From JAPOVO01 sp026708165 (GTDB lineage Bacteria > Chloroflexota > UBA11872 > VXNJ01), in assembly GCA_965208775.1 (NCBI GenBank), contig OZ242360.1, positions 2,294,001-2,358,000 on the forward strand: a stretch of DNA of 64,000 nucleotides, in the 5' to 3' direction. This document shows, one piece after another, positions 1 to 8,436 of this stretch. The notes under the pieces were generated by a model that did no database searches, was not told the DNA's origin, and worked only from the letters and a program-made list of their open reading frames with translations. Positions within the stretch are counted from its first letter, which is position 1. The number at the start of each line of letters is the position of its first letter. Position numbers and translations under genes: made by a program.

Positions 1-1507
1 TGCGGACGTCGTCGTCGGGGATGTGGTCGCGGTGCGTCCAGGCGAGAAGATCCCCGTCGACGGGGAGGTGCTCAAAGGCGAGTCTTCGGTTGACGAGTCG
101 ATGGTTACTGGTGAGAGCATTCCGGTTGACAAAGGCGTCGGCGACCTAGTCATCGGCGCCACCGTCAACACGACCGGCAGCCTCAGAGTTGCGGCAACCA
201 AGGTCGGTCGGGATACGTTTCTTTCGCAGATGATCGGTCTTGTGGAGCAAGCCCAGTCGAGCAAGGCTCCCGTTCAGCGGCTTGCCGATCGGGTTGCGGC
301 ACGCTTCGTACCGGCGGTCCTGCTAATTGCGCTGGTCACTTTGGGCGTTTGGCTTGCGGTCGGTCCGGAACCGGCAGTGACCCACGCCGTGATTAGTTCC
401 GTGGCCGTGCTCGTGGTCGCCTGCCCATGTGCACTAGGCCTAGCGACTCCCACCGCGATCATGGTTGGCGCAGGCAAGGGCGCCGAGTCGGGAATCCTGA
501 TACGCGGTGGCGAAGCTCTGGAGGCGGCTGGAAGGGTAGGCGCGATTATCCTCGACAAGACAGGCACGATTACCCGGGGGACGCCGGAATTGACCGACAT
601 CGCGCCGCTGAACGGCGTAACTGAACGCGATCTCCTAGGCGTGATGGCCGCCGCCGAGGCGGATTCCGAGCATCCGATAGGCCAGGCCGTCGTGGAGGCA
701 GCCCGCAGGCGAAAAGTCGAACTTCGTGACGCGTCGAACTTCGGTTCGCTAACGGGCATGGGAGTGGAGGCCAGAGTTGACGGAAAGGATGTACTGATAG
801 GGACGGAGCGTCTCCTGGCCCAGCGGAACGTGCCGCTCGACGGTTCCGCGGCCATAGCCGGTCGATTTGAGGAGGAGGGTAAGACTCCGGTGTTCGCCGC
901 AATCGATGGCAGGATTTCCGGCGTTCTGGCGGTAGCGGATGTTCCCAGGCCCGAGGCTCGCGAGGCCGTCGGCCGTCTGCGCAGCATGGGGTTGCACGTT
1001 GAATTGGTGACCGGCGACAGGGCCGGTATTGCCGGGATGGTTGCCGATCAAGTAGGAGTCGACGCGGTGCGGTCGGAGGTTGCCCCTGAAGGGAAGTCGC
1101 AAGTAGTCGAGGAATTGCAGCAGAAAGGACTGAGGGTCGCGATGGCGGGTGACGGCATAAACGACGCGCCGGCGCTCGCCAAGGCCTACGTTGGAATCGC
1201 GATGGGCAGCGGGACCGACATCGCCGTCGAGACGTCCGACGTGACTCTGATTCGCAGCGATTTGCACGGTGTTGCCGACGCTATTCAGCTAAGCAGGTCG
1301 ACGCTTAGAACCATCCGGCAGAATCTCTTTTGGGCTTTCGGGTACAACGTAGCCTTGATACCTGTCGCTGCCGGAGTGCTCTTTCCGGTGTTCGAGACTC
1401 AACTGACGCCGGCGTTGGCGGCAGGCGCCATGGCGCTCAGTTCGCTATCGGTTGTCTTGAACTCGTTGAGACTCGGACGGACGCGTATAACCGGATTGCC
1501 GCGATGA
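1..1507 (+). CDS. copA: Copper-exporting P1B-type ATPase, C-terminal part (5' truncated by window edge)
   Basis: The reading frame is open from base 2 and its start lies outside the window; about 501 residues are visible. In order they show the actuator motif TGES (near base 110), the membrane ion-binding CPC in CPCALGLATPT (near 422), the phosphorylation motif DKTGT (near 553), the nucleotide-domain SEHPIGQ and the hinge GDGINDAP (near 1147). The last helices carry a YN pair and MALSS, the combination known from Cu(I)-exporting P1B-1 ATPases, so Cu(I)/Ag(I) export from the cytoplasm is the likely role. The N-terminal metal-binding domains, if any, are not in view. A TlpA-like thioredoxin gene follows 71 bases downstream on the same strand, which fits copper or thiol handling in the envelope, but co-transcription is inferred only from spacing. 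Confidence 0.93.
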   Translation, partial: ADVVVGDVVAVRPGEKIPVDGEVLKGESSVDESMVTGESIPVDKGVGDLVIGATVNTTGSLRVAATKVGRDTFLSQMIGLVEQAQSSKAPVQRLADRVAARFVPAVLLIALVTLGVWLAVGPEPAVTHAVISSVAVLVVACPCALGLATPTAIMVGAGKGAESGILIRGGEALEAAGRVGAIILDKTGTITRGTPELTDIAPLNGVTERDLLGVMAAAEADSEHPIGQAVVEAARRRKVELRDASNFGSLTGMGVEARVDGKDVLIGTERLLAQRNVPLDGSAAIAGRFEEEGKTPVFAAIDGRISGVLAVADVPRPEAREAVGRLRSMGLHVELVTGDRAGIAGMVADQVGVDAVRSEVAPEGKSQVVEELQQKGLRVAMAGDGINDAPALAKAYVGIAMGSGTDIAVETSDVTLIRSDLHGVADAIQLSRSTLRTIRQNLFWAFGYNVALIPVAAGVLFPVFETQLTPALAAGAMALSSLSVVLNSLRLGRTRITGLPR

Positions 1508-1578
1508 GGCGGTCTGTTTTGAAACCGAATGCGTCGGTGTGTGTTTCCGACGGCTAAACTCTGGACTGCCATGGCGAT

Positions 1579-2208
1579 ATGGAGTCACCGGACCTGATCC
1601 CCTCCGCCGAATCCCCACGGATATCAAAACCGCAGCGCCTCATACGCCGCTATCTCTCGCGCCGCGCCGCAGTTTCGGTGGGAGCGCTAGGGCTTGCGGG
1701 AGCCTTCCTTGCTCTAGTCGGAGTCAGGCTGTCGCGCGGCGAGGAGTTTGGTGGTTTTGGCGTCAATGCGACCGGCGGTGAGGGGTTCGTGCGCAGCCGT
1801 CCCGCACCGGACTTCGTGGTCGAGCAGTTTGACGGATCCACCTTTCAACTCTCGCGTCATCGGGGCAAGGTCGTGCTGCTGAATTTCTGGGCTTCGTGGT
1901 GTCCGCCTTGCCGGGTCGAGGCGCCAGCGCTGGAGAGGGCCTGGCAGAAATATCGAGCACGCGGTCTGGTTGTGTTCGGACTCGACGTGTGGGATGAGCC
2001 TGAAGATGCTGTCGATTTCGTCGAGGCAACGAATATCTCCTATCCGAATGGTTTGCAGGGCGTAAGCTCGGTAGCCGTGGAGTATGGGGTCACGGGTCTG
2101 CCGGAGACGTTTGTAGTGGATCGCAAGAACGTTCTGGTGCGGCGCTGGATCGGTCCGCTGGATGATGAGCGTATCGCGGCACTCGTCGAACCGCTGCTAG
2201 CTGAGTGA
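1579..2208 (+). CDS. Membrane-anchored TlpA/ResA-family thiol-disulfide oxidoreductase
   Basis: This 209-residue protein has a basic N-terminus, one hydrophobic segment at about residues 31-50 (signal anchor) and a thioredoxin fold with the redox motif WASWCPPC (cysteines 108 and 111). A cis-proline region, GVTGLPETFVVD, lies in the C-terminal half. Proteins of this AhpC/TSA-TlpA group act outside the membrane, reducing disulfides for cytochrome c maturation or copper-site assembly. The ATG at 1579 has only a weak upstream purine stretch, so the exact start is moderately certain; no better in-frame start precedes the hydrophobic segment. It follows the copper ATPase closely. Which client protein it serves cannot be read from the sequence. 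Confidence 0.85.
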   Translation: MESPDLIPSAESPRISKPQRLIRRYLSRRAAVSVGALGLAGAFLALVGVRLSRGEEFGGFGVNATGGEGFVRSRPAPDFVVEQFDGSTFQLSRHRGKVVLLNFWASWCPPCRVEAPALERAWQKYRARGLVVFGLDVWDEPEDAVDFVEATNISYPNGLQGVSSVAVEYGVTGLPETFVVDRKNVLVRRWIGPLDDERIAALVEPLLAE

Positions 2209-2328
2209 TCCGCGTGTGCCGACGTGGATCGATTTCGAGAATTCACTCCAAGGAATGTAATATCAATGTGGAAGCGACCGGCTAGACCGAAACAGAGCGG
2301 AGCGCCTATCTAGAGATCGACTTAATCA

Positions 2329-2468
2329 CAGAGGGGAGCTGGGATGTGCCCGGCTGAGATGGCGGTCGTGACGCCGCCGACCCTTGGAACCTGATCTGGG
2401 TAATGCCAGCGTAGGGATGGTCATTTAGCTGACAACCGCAGGTTCAGGACAAAACCTGCGGTTTTTTT
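2329..2468 (+). promoter_or_regulatory. TPP riboswitch (THI element) with intrinsic terminator
   Basis: The conserved THI-box pieces are present in order: GGGGAGCT (2333-2340), CGGCTGAGATGG (2351-2362), ACCCTTGGAACCTGATCTGG (2380-2399) and TAATGCCAGCGTAGGGA (2401-2417). They are followed by a perfect 11-bp inverted repeat (2434-2444 with 2453-2463) with an 8-base loop and a run of T to 2468, a typical Rho-independent terminator. The arrangement indicates transcription attenuation: thiamine pyrophosphate binding favours the terminator and switches off the thiamine-precursor uptake genes immediately downstream. Confidence 0.96.
2434..2468 (+). terminator. Intrinsic terminator of the TPP riboswitch expression platform
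   Basis: Stem AACCGCAGGTT (2434-2444) pairs perfectly with AACCTGCGGTT (2453-2463); the T tract runs through 2468. It sits directly upstream of the ribosome binding site of the first structural gene. Confidence 0.92.
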
Positions 2469-2482
2469 GTTTGGGGGAAGAG

Positions 2483-2776
2483 ATGCCAAAAGCAAGTCTC
2501 GCGATTCAGGTGATGCCTCTGCAGTCGGACGAACCGCTCGAGGCGGTCAACGCGGCGATTGCGGCAATAAAGGAGAGCGGAGTCGTCCACGAAGTGGGGC
2601 CGATGGAGACGGCGTTGGAGGGAGACGACCTAGAGCAACTCGTGGCGGTTGCGGTCGCAGCTCACCGTGCGGCGCTGGCGACCTCCGGCGCCGTGCAGTC
2701 GAACATACGGTTGCTGGAGAGTCAGACCGGCGTGATGACGATGGGCGAAAAGACGGCACCGTTCCGGTCTGCCTGA
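2483..2776 (+). CDS. MTH1187/YkoF-family thiamine-binding protein
   Basis: This 97-residue protein resembles the small ferredoxin-like-fold thiamine-binding family (YkoF/MTH1187, Pfam Thiamine_BP), with the family's GPMETALEG stretch and the AHRAAL segment near the middle. It lies first in a TPP-riboswitch operon with an ABC importer, the usual context for this family. A role in binding thiamine or its pyrimidine moiety in the cytoplasm is inferred from family and context. The ATG at 2483 is preferred over an upstream TTG at 2471, because the purine-rich GGGGGAAG at 2473-2480 then serves as ribosome binding site. Confidence 0.85.
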   Translation: MPKASLAIQVMPLQSDEPLEAVNAAIAAIKESGVVHEVGPMETALEGDDLEQLVAVAVAAHRAALATSGAVQSNIRLLESQTGVMTMGEKTAPFRSA

Positions 2777-2814
2777 GGCGCGCAGGCAAAAACTCCGCCG
2801 CTTGAGGATGAACT

Positions 2815-3609
2815 TTGGATAAATCCGTGAATGCCGGTCGCCGCCAGCCCGCGCTGGGCGCGACTCTGCTGCCTGGGATCTTGTTGCTGTCGCTTATCGC
2901 AACCTGGCAGATCGTCGTGGAGTGGCGGGAGACGCCTCGGTGGCTGCTACCGTCACCGGCCGACATCGTGAGGGCTTTCATCGAGTCGGCTGACCTCATT
3001 TGGCATCACGCGGACATCACGCTGATCGAAGTGGCCTCCGGCTTCGGAATCGCGCTCGTATTGGGTATCGCCACGGCGGTGGCGAGCCATATGTTCTCGA
3101 TAATCTGGCGGACCATATATCCGCTTCTCGTGATATCGCAATCAGTGCCAGTGATAGTTCTGGCGCCTCTGCTCGTAATCTGGTTCGGATTCGGTATCAC
3201 GCCGAAGATCGCGCTGATCGTGCTCGTCTGCTTTTTCCCCATTTGCATTTCGTTCCTGGACGGATTGCGCGCCGCCGACAGCGAGATTTTGAGTCTGCTT
3301 AAGGCGATGGGCGCGAGCAAGTGGCAGATGTTTCGGATTGGACGCTTGCCGGCGGCGCTGCCGTCGCTGGCGGCGGGCGCGAAGATCGCCGCGACATACA
3401 GCGTAATCGGGGCCGTGATCGTCGAGTGGCTCGGAGCGAGCCGGGGGCTTGGCGTATTTCTGATCAGATCGCAGAACTCGTTCAGGGCTGACCGAGCGTT
3501 CGTGGTAATTGTGCTCGTTTCGGCGCTGGCGATTGGGCTTTTCGTTTTGATCGATCTACTGGCTCGATGGTCGATGCCGTGGCATTACAGTCGGAAGGAG
3601 ATGGGATGA
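2815..3609 (+). CDS. thiX: ABC transporter permease, thiamine-precursor (HMP) importer
   Basis: This 264-residue integral membrane protein has about six hydrophobic segments and the EAA-type cytoplasmic loop (LKAMGASKWQMFRIGRLP) expected of SsuC/TauC/ThiX permeases. It is transcribed under the TPP riboswitch and followed by a ThiY-like binding protein and an ATPase, so the substrate is most likely hydroxymethylpyrimidine or a formylamino derivative. The start is a TTG at 2815 with GAGG at 2804-2807; an ATG at 2808 is out of frame and stops at once. The stop codon overlaps the start of the next gene (ATGA at 3606-3609), consistent with translational coupling. Confidence 0.9.
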   Translation: MDKSVNAGRRQPALGATLLPGILLLSLIATWQIVVEWRETPRWLLPSPADIVRAFIESADLIWHHADITLIEVASGFGIALVLGIATAVASHMFSIIWRTIYPLLVISQSVPVIVLAPLLVIWFGFGITPKIALIVLVCFFPICISFLDGLRAADSEILSLLKAMGASKWQMFRIGRLPAALPSLAAGAKIAATYSVIGAVIVEWLGASRGLGVFLIRSQNSFRADRAFVVIVLVSALAIGLFVLIDLLARWSMPWHYSRKEMG

Positions 3610-4601
3610 TGACAAGGCGACGTTTTCTTGCCCTGATGGGAGCCGGAGCGGCGTTGGCCGCTGTTGCGGGTTGCGAGGAGTCTGGAGGACGCTCCGTCGC
3701 CAAGCGGACTTCGGCCAAGCTGATGCTCGATTGGGTGCCAAACACTAATCACACGGGCCTCTACGTGGCGCGGGAGAACGGCTACTTCGAGGATGAAAAC
3801 CTCGACTTCGAAATCATCGAGCCTGCCGAGGGCGGCGGCCCGCAGGTCGTGGGCGCGGGCAAAGTGGAGTTCGGCATAGGGTTCCAGGAGTTCATGACTC
3901 CAGCGAGGCTGGAGGGCATTCCGGTCGTTTCCATCGCGGCCATCATCCAGCACAACACTTCCGGATTCGCCAGTCACGCCGACAGGGGCATCACCCGTCC
4001 GCGGGACTTCGAGGGCAAAACGTATGGGGGATTCGGGTCGCCGCTGGAGCTGGCGTTTCTGCGGACCATGATGGAAGCGGACGGAGCCGATCCCGAATCC
4101 CTAAAGACCGTGGACGCCGGAGCCGCTGATTTCCTAACCATCATTCAGCGGGACGTTGATCTGTACTGGATTTTCTTCGCGTGGCAGGGAGTCAAAGCGG
4201 GCCTCGAAGGGATCGAGATTAACACTGTGTTTCTGCGGGACTGGGGAGTCCCCGACTACTACACGCCGTTGCTGATGACCAACGAGTCGCTGATCGAGAA
4301 GAATCCCGACGTTGTGGCCGGGGCGGTCGCGGCAATTGCGCGCGGCTATGAATACGCGATAGAGAAGCCGGCCGACGCGGCCGAGATACTCGTGGCGGCG
4401 GCACCGGAGACTGACGCAGAACTGGTGGGACCGTCTCAAGAGTGGCTGAGTCCGGAATACCAGGCCGAAGCATCTCAATGGGGCTACCAGGACCCTGGAG
4501 TCTGGCAGCAAATGTCCGAGTGGATGGTCGACAACGAGCTTGTCGAGGAGCTGCTCGATTGGGAGTCCGCCTTTTCCAATGACTTCCTCCCCAAGCGGTA
4601 A
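3606..4601 (+). CDS. thiY: ThiY/NMT1-THI5-like substrate-binding lipoprotein of HMP ABC importer
   Basis: This 331-residue protein begins with a twin-arginine-like N-terminus (TRRRF) and a lipobox ending AVAGC, so it is probably exported and lipid-anchored. The mature part shows the NMT1/THI5-like hallmarks DWVPNTNHTGLYVA, an FGIGFQEF-type strand and YGGFGSPLE, which in this family bind pyrimidine precursors of thiamine. The ATG at 3606 overlaps the permease stop and has GGAAGGAG upstream; a longer frame back to 3567 would put 13 residues before the signal sequence and is unlikely. Known ThiY proteins deliver formylaminopyrimidine to ThiX-ThiZ; that substrate is inferred here. Confidence 0.9.
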   Translation: MMTRRRFLALMGAGAALAAVAGCEESGGRSVAKRTSAKLMLDWVPNTNHTGLYVARENGYFEDENLDFEIIEPAEGGGPQVVGAGKVEFGIGFQEFMTPARLEGIPVVSIAAIIQHNTSGFASHADRGITRPRDFEGKTYGGFGSPLELAFLRTMMEADGADPESLKTVDAGAADFLTIIQRDVDLYWIFFAWQGVKAGLEGIEINTVFLRDWGVPDYYTPLLMTNESLIEKNPDVVAGAVAAIARGYEYAIEKPADAAEILVAAAPETDAELVGPSQEWLSPEYQAEASQWGYQDPGVWQQMSEWMVDNELVEELLDWESAFSNDFLPKR

Positions 4602-5409
4602 CCCGGCTGATCGAATCTTAAACAGCCCACCCGCTCGGTCCGGCTGTGTGCTGGAGATGCGAGGGGTTTGCAAAGTCTTCGGCGAAGGTCCCGACGCCGT
4701 AAGCGCGCTGGAATCCTTGTCGATGAGAGCGTTCGATGGTGAGTTCGTGACCATTATCGGGCCGAGCGGATGCGGCAAGAGCACTATCTTCAACATAGTT
4801 TCCGGCCTCGAGATGGCGGATCGGGGCGAAGTGCTTCTGCGTGGCGAACGGCTGGCGGGCCAGACCGGGGTCGTAGGCTATATGCCACAGCGCGACCTGT
4901 TGCTGCCGTGGCGGACAATCTTGAACAACGTCGTGCTGGGCGTTGAGCTTGGGAGCGGCGACAAGCGCGCCGCCAGAGCCGAAGCGTTAGAGCTGTTTCC
5001 TCAGTTCGGTCTGGAGGGGTTCGAGAATCGCTATCCCGCGGAACTTTCGGGAGGTATGAGACAGCGGGCGGCCTTGCTGCGGACCATACTCACTGGTCAC
5101 GACGTGATGCTACTCGACGAACCTTTTGGGGCGCTCGACGCGCTGACCCGCCTGGAAATGCAGGAATGGCTGCTCTCAATCTGGGACCGATTTAGAAAGA
5201 CCATCGTCTTCATAACCCACGACGTGGAAGAGGCCGTGTTCCTGTCGGACCGGGTCTATGTAATGACCAGAAGGCCGGGGACCGTAAAGCTCGAATCCAA
5301 GATCGACTTGCCCCGGCCGCGAACTCGCGAAATGATCGTAGAAGGCGAGTTTGTACGCGCAAAGCATAAATTATTGAGTGCGCTGCTGGAAGAATCGACC
5401 TCCTTTTAG
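4579..5409 (+). CDS. thiZ: ABC transporter ATPase of HMP importer
   Basis: This 276-residue ATPase shows Walker A GPSGCGKST, Q-loop YMPQRDLLLPW, signature LSGGMRQR, Walker B VMLLDEPFGALD and switch histidine ITHD. It belongs to the nitrate/sulfonate/taurine/ThiZ subgroup. The ATG at 4579 lies 23 bases inside the end of the binding-protein gene, which fits an operon; a start at 4540 would overlap further and is less likely. It energises the ThiX permease at the cytoplasmic face and completes the riboswitch-controlled uptake system. No thiamine biosynthesis enzyme is seen nearby, so salvage of a precursor is the visible function. Confidence 0.9.
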   Translation: MTSSPSGNPADRILNSPPARSGCVLEMRGVCKVFGEGPDAVSALESLSMRAFDGEFVTIIGPSGCGKSTIFNIVSGLEMADRGEVLLRGERLAGQTGVVGYMPQRDLLLPWRTILNNVVLGVELGSGDKRAARAEALELFPQFGLEGFENRYPAELSGGMRQRAALLRTILTGHDVMLLDEPFGALDALTRLEMQEWLLSIWDRFRKTIVFITHDVEEAVFLSDRVYVMTRRPGTVKLESKIDLPRPRTREMIVEGEFVRAKHKLLSALLEESTSF

Positions 5410-5569
5410 GTGAGTGGTTGCCGCTCAAAGACCGTACTCCACATTCGACTGTCCCCGTTCCCCGCTAGCCGTAGCGCCCAGGAAACAGCAACACTTTCGG
5501 CGCTTTGCATGTTCGAATTCGATTAGACCATCTCTCTGCGGATCATCTAAGTGAATCATATTCATAATA

Positions 5570-5590
5570 CTTGACTCCTATACACTCAAC
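5570..5590 (+). promoter_or_regulatory. HspR-type HAIR operator overlapping the hsp20 promoter
   Basis: CTTGACT (5570-5576), seven bases, then ACTCAAC (5584-5590) matches the known HAIR consensus CTTGAGT-N7-ACTCAAG at 12 of 14 positions with the exact spacing. It covers the -35 box and most of the promoter spacer, where a bound repressor would block RNA polymerase. No hspR gene is in the window. Confidence 0.75.
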
Positions 5591-5599
5591 TGATATATT
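5570..5599 (+). promoter_or_regulatory. Sigma-70-type promoter of the hsp20 gene
   Basis: A -35 TTGACT (5571-5576) and a -10 TATATT (5594-5599) are separated by exactly 17 bases, 55 bases upstream of the hsp20 start. The surrounding sequence is AT-rich compared with the rest of the window. Confidence 0.75.
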
Positions 5600-5653
5600 T
5601 CTGAGCGTATAAGTAATCAGAGCCTAGATGGCCTAGGTGATAGGAGTGAGACA

Positions 5654-6094
5654 ATGCAGATACAGCGATGGGACCCGTTTCAGGAGTTCCGGCAAATCGC
5701 TAGCACGCCAAGGGTCTTTTTCAGAGGCTTTGGGCCGAGGCATTCCGGTTACGCCGCCGGGCGGTGGACGCTGCCGCTGGACGTGGTGGACAACGTTGAC
5801 AGCCTGGTTGTCAGCGCGTCGATTCCCGGCGTTTCGCCGGAGGACATCAAGGTCACGGTCGAGGACTGTATCTTGACGATCGCGGGTGGCTCGAACGAGG
5901 ACAACGAGTCGGCGAACTCGGGTTACCTCTTGCGTGAGCGGCGGTCCGGTTCCTTCTTCCGGTCGGTGCGACTGCCCAAGGGCGTCAACCCCGATGGAGC
6001 GGAGAGTGAGTACCGCAACGGCGTGCTCACGATCACCTTGCCCAAGGAGGAGTCGCGGAAGTCCAGGGTCATCGACGTGCAGGTCCATAACTAG
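5654..6094 (+). CDS. Hsp20/alpha-crystallin small heat-shock protein
   Basis: This 146-residue protein has an N-terminal MQIQRWDPFQEF segment typical of bacterial Hsp20, a central alpha-crystallin domain (about residues 36-130, with LPLDVVDNVDSLVVSA and the GVNPDGAESEYRNGVLTITLPK strand) and a short C-terminal tail. These chaperones form oligomers that hold unfolding proteins in the cytoplasm. AGGAG at 5642-5646 precedes the ATG at a good distance. It is a single-gene unit: its own promoter with a HAIR operator lies upstream and a strong terminator downstream, implying HspR-controlled heat induction. Confidence 0.93.
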   Translation: MQIQRWDPFQEFRQIASTPRVFFRGFGPRHSGYAAGRWTLPLDVVDNVDSLVVSASIPGVSPEDIKVTVEDCILTIAGGSNEDNESANSGYLLRERRSGSFFRSVRLPKGVNPDGAESEYRNGVLTITLPKEESRKSRVIDVQVHN

Positions 6095-6148
6095 GCATTC
6101 TCGGCGGCGCCGGCAGGGTTCGTCCACGCCGGCCCTAACTTCCCATCC

Positions 6149-6188
6149 GCAGGTGCGGCGCTTTTGGCGCCGCGCCTGCTTAGTTTTT
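6149..6188 (+). terminator. Intrinsic terminator after hsp20
   Basis: A 13-bp GC-rich stem (6149-6161 with 6167-6179, one G-T pair) with a TTTTG loop is followed by TTAGTTTTT. Confidence 0.85.
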
Positions 6189-6348
6189 ACCTAGCATTGC
6201 CGTCATGGAGGCTCGATTCTCTTTCGCAGGCACGATCTTCGGCATTTGCTGCTTCGATCTGACTCTCTTTTTGTGCGGCGTTTGGCGAGGAACCCGGTGG
6301 AGTTCATACTTACGGTGATTGGGATCCGATTCTCCACGGGAGGCCGGA

Positions 6349-6873
6349 ATGGCGGTAGAGCGAATGGAAGCGACTGGAAAGCTCGCGGACAGCCCGAACG
6401 ACGGTCAGGACAGCCAGATTCTGCATGTCGGCGAAAGGCAGAAACGGGCGCCCGACGGTTACACGACAATTGTGTGGAACGAGCCTATTGGGATTGTCAC
6501 ACCAACCCGTCCGATAGTCGGAATGAACTGGCATCATGTTTCCGTGGGTCCGGGCGGCGGCGGCGTCGCGCTTCACCAGCATCACAAGGACCACGCGATC
6601 TGGTACATCATGAGCGGGAAAGGCCGAGCCGACATCGGGTCGCAAATGGGCGAGCGGCAGGAAGAGGTAGGTCCGGGCGACATAGTCGACGCGCCAATCG
6701 GCGGTTATCACTACATCGAGAACATCGGCGACGACGAGCTTGTGATCCTGGAAGTGATCATGCGCTCGGCCGACTACGTCGACGACGGTCCGGTGATCAA
6801 TCCGGTCGAGGTGGACACCTTCGACACGGAACGGTACGGCGGACCCCGCGGATTCGAATACGCCGGCAACTAA
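6349..6873 (+). CDS. Cupin-domain protein
   Basis: This 174-residue protein carries one cupin barrel. Motif 1 is GGGGVALHQHHKDHAIWYIMSG, with the metal-type histidines of HQHH and the acidic position replaced by D/H in this variant; motif 2 is PGDIVDAPIGGYHYIEN with a histidine. Its substrate is unknown; single-domain cupins range from isomerases to dioxygenases and sensors. The ATG at 6349 is chosen because GGGAGG ends five bases upstream; an ATG at 6319 would add ten residues with no ribosome binding site. It precedes a sulfatase-like gene by 90 bases on the same strand, so the two may act on related compounds, but this is only proximity. Confidence 0.8.
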   Translation: MAVERMEATGKLADSPNDGQDSQILHVGERQKRAPDGYTTIVWNEPIGIVTPTRPIVGMNWHHVSVGPGGGGVALHQHHKDHAIWYIMSGKGRADIGSQMGERQEEVGPGDIVDAPIGGYHYIENIGDDELVILEVIMRSADYVDDGPVINPVEVDTFDTERYGGPRGFEYAGN

Positions 6874-6962
6874 GTCCGCGCGGCGAACTCCGTTTGAGCG
6901 TTGGGCGGCTGTAGCCCGAGCTCGATGAGCGGCTGCGTTTTCCAAAAAGGACAGGAGCGTCG

Positions 6963-8357
6963 ATGAATCTGATCGTCATCATGATGGACAGCCTACGTCA
7001 GGACCACGTAAGCGCTTACAACCACGGCGTGCCGCTGTACGAGGGCATTCGCGCTTGCGAGACGCCGAACATGGACAAGTTAGCGAGGGAATCCATAGTT
7101 TTCGACAACGTGTATCCCGAAGCTCTACCGACCATTCCTGTAAGAACGGCGTTGATGACTGGTCAGAGGACGCTGCCCAACCGTCCGTGGCAGCCGCTGC
7201 ACGATTCAGACGTCACCATGGCGGAGATACTGAGCGCCGAGGGATACGTTTGCGGGCTGGTCTCGGACACGTATCACTATCGCGCTCCGGGCATGAATTT
7301 TCACCGGGGCTTTCAGTCCTATCATTGGATCAGAGGCCAGGAATACGATCCTTACGTGTCTTCGCCAGTAGAGCGGAGTCTCGACGACTACGTAAACGAG
7401 GCATTCCCCGAACGTTGGCGGGATCTGGTGGGACAGTTTTTGGCCAACACCGACGGATTCAAGAAGGCCGACGACTGGTTTGCCCCACAGGTTTTCCGGA
7501 CCGCCGCTGATTGGCTGAGGCGTAACCGGGATTACGAGAAGATCTTTCTGTGGATCGACAGCTTCGACCCACACGAGCCGTGGGACCCGCCGAAACAGTT
7601 TGACACGTATACCGATCCCAACTACTCGGGTGCGAGGTTGGTCATGCCGATGGGTGGTCCGGCCGAGTCCTGGGCAAGCACCGATGAGATCGATCACGTG
7701 CGCGGTCTATATGCCGGCGAGGTCGCGGCGGTCGATGACGCGTTAGGGGAGCTTTTGGAGGTGCTTGAGGAGCTTGGCTACTACGAAGACTCCATGATTC
7801 TTCTGATCGCGGACCACGGTCACCCGCTTGCCGACCATGGGAAGTTTTTGAAGGGACCGGACCGCATGTACAACGAGCTACTCAAGGTGCCGTGCATGCT
7901 GCGCATGCCTGATTTGAAAGGGGCCGGGAAGCACAACGAGGCTGTCGCCCAGTTCCACGATCTCCTGCCGACCGTGTTTGACTACATGGGCTTTACGAAC
8001 GTGGTCCACGACATGCACGGGTACACGCTTCGAGGCGTCATCGAGGGAGACTCGGACAGCGCCCGCGACTCGGTGATCGTCGGCTATTACGAGGGCCTCG
8101 ACCGCTGTATACGCGACAAAAAATGGAGCCTGGTGGCCCGTCCGGAGGGTGAGCAGGACGAGCTCTACGATTTGAAAGCCGATCCGACCGAACGGAACGA
8201 TCTAATTCTCGAACACCCGGAAGAGGCCGAACGGCTTCGCAGCGAGTTCGGCTCGATCTACTTCGGTAGAGGGGACACGGGTAGACGAGGTAGGCACGCG
8301 CACGAATTCCGGGGCGTTCAGGGCAAGTACGAGGTAGCGTCGGGCGTAGTCGGTTAG
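6963..8357 (+). CDS. Sulfatase/alkaline-phosphatase superfamily hydrolase with Thr at the nucleophile position
   Basis: This 464-residue protein has the superfamily layout: the N-terminal metal strand LIVIMMDS, the segment TIPVRTALMTG (residues 57-67) at the place of the sulfatase signature C/S-x-P-x-R, the central FLWIDSFDPHEPWDPP, and the metal motif LLIADHGH, followed by the C-terminal Asp/Glu-rich part. In true sulfatases the first signature residue is a Cys or Ser that becomes formylglycine; here it is Thr57, which cannot be converted. Thr serves directly as nucleophile in phosphoglycerol transferases and some phosphodiesterases of this superfamily, so a phosphoester or transfer reaction is possible. 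There is no signal peptide. AGGAG precedes the start. Confidence 0.82.
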   Translation: MNLIVIMMDSLRQDHVSAYNHGVPLYEGIRACETPNMDKLARESIVFDNVYPEALPTIPVRTALMTGQRTLPNRPWQPLHDSDVTMAEILSAEGYVCGLVSDTYHYRAPGMNFHRGFQSYHWIRGQEYDPYVSSPVERSLDDYVNEAFPERWRDLVGQFLANTDGFKKADDWFAPQVFRTAADWLRRNRDYEKIFLWIDSFDPHEPWDPPKQFDTYTDPNYSGARLVMPMGGPAESWASTDEIDHVRGLYAGEVAAVDDALGELLEVLEELGYYEDSMILLIADHGHPLADHGKFLKGPDRMYNELLKVPCMLRMPDLKGAGKHNEAVAQFHDLLPTVFDYMGFTNVVHDMHGYTLRGVIEGDSDSARDSVIVGYYEGLDRCIRDKKWSLVARPEGEQDELYDLKADPTERNDLILEHPEEAERLRSEFGSIYFGRGDTGRRGRHAHEFRGVQGKYEVASGVVG

Positions 8358-8436
8358 AAGGGGCCGCCGACACTGGGAGTGGCGGGTCTGACAGCCTGAT
8401 TGCTGTTCGCGCGAAACGTGATTCGCGTCTATCAGT

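Noticed and set aside
274..987. Long minus-strand frame opposite the copper ATPase gene
   Set aside because: It lies entirely within a gene with clear catalytic motifs; its Arg/Ser/Ala-rich translation has no family signature and is typical of GC-rich antisense frames.
8410..8427. Hairpin CGCGAA/TTCGCG between convergent sulfatase-like and SDR genes
   Set aside because: Short stem and no T tract; could be chance.
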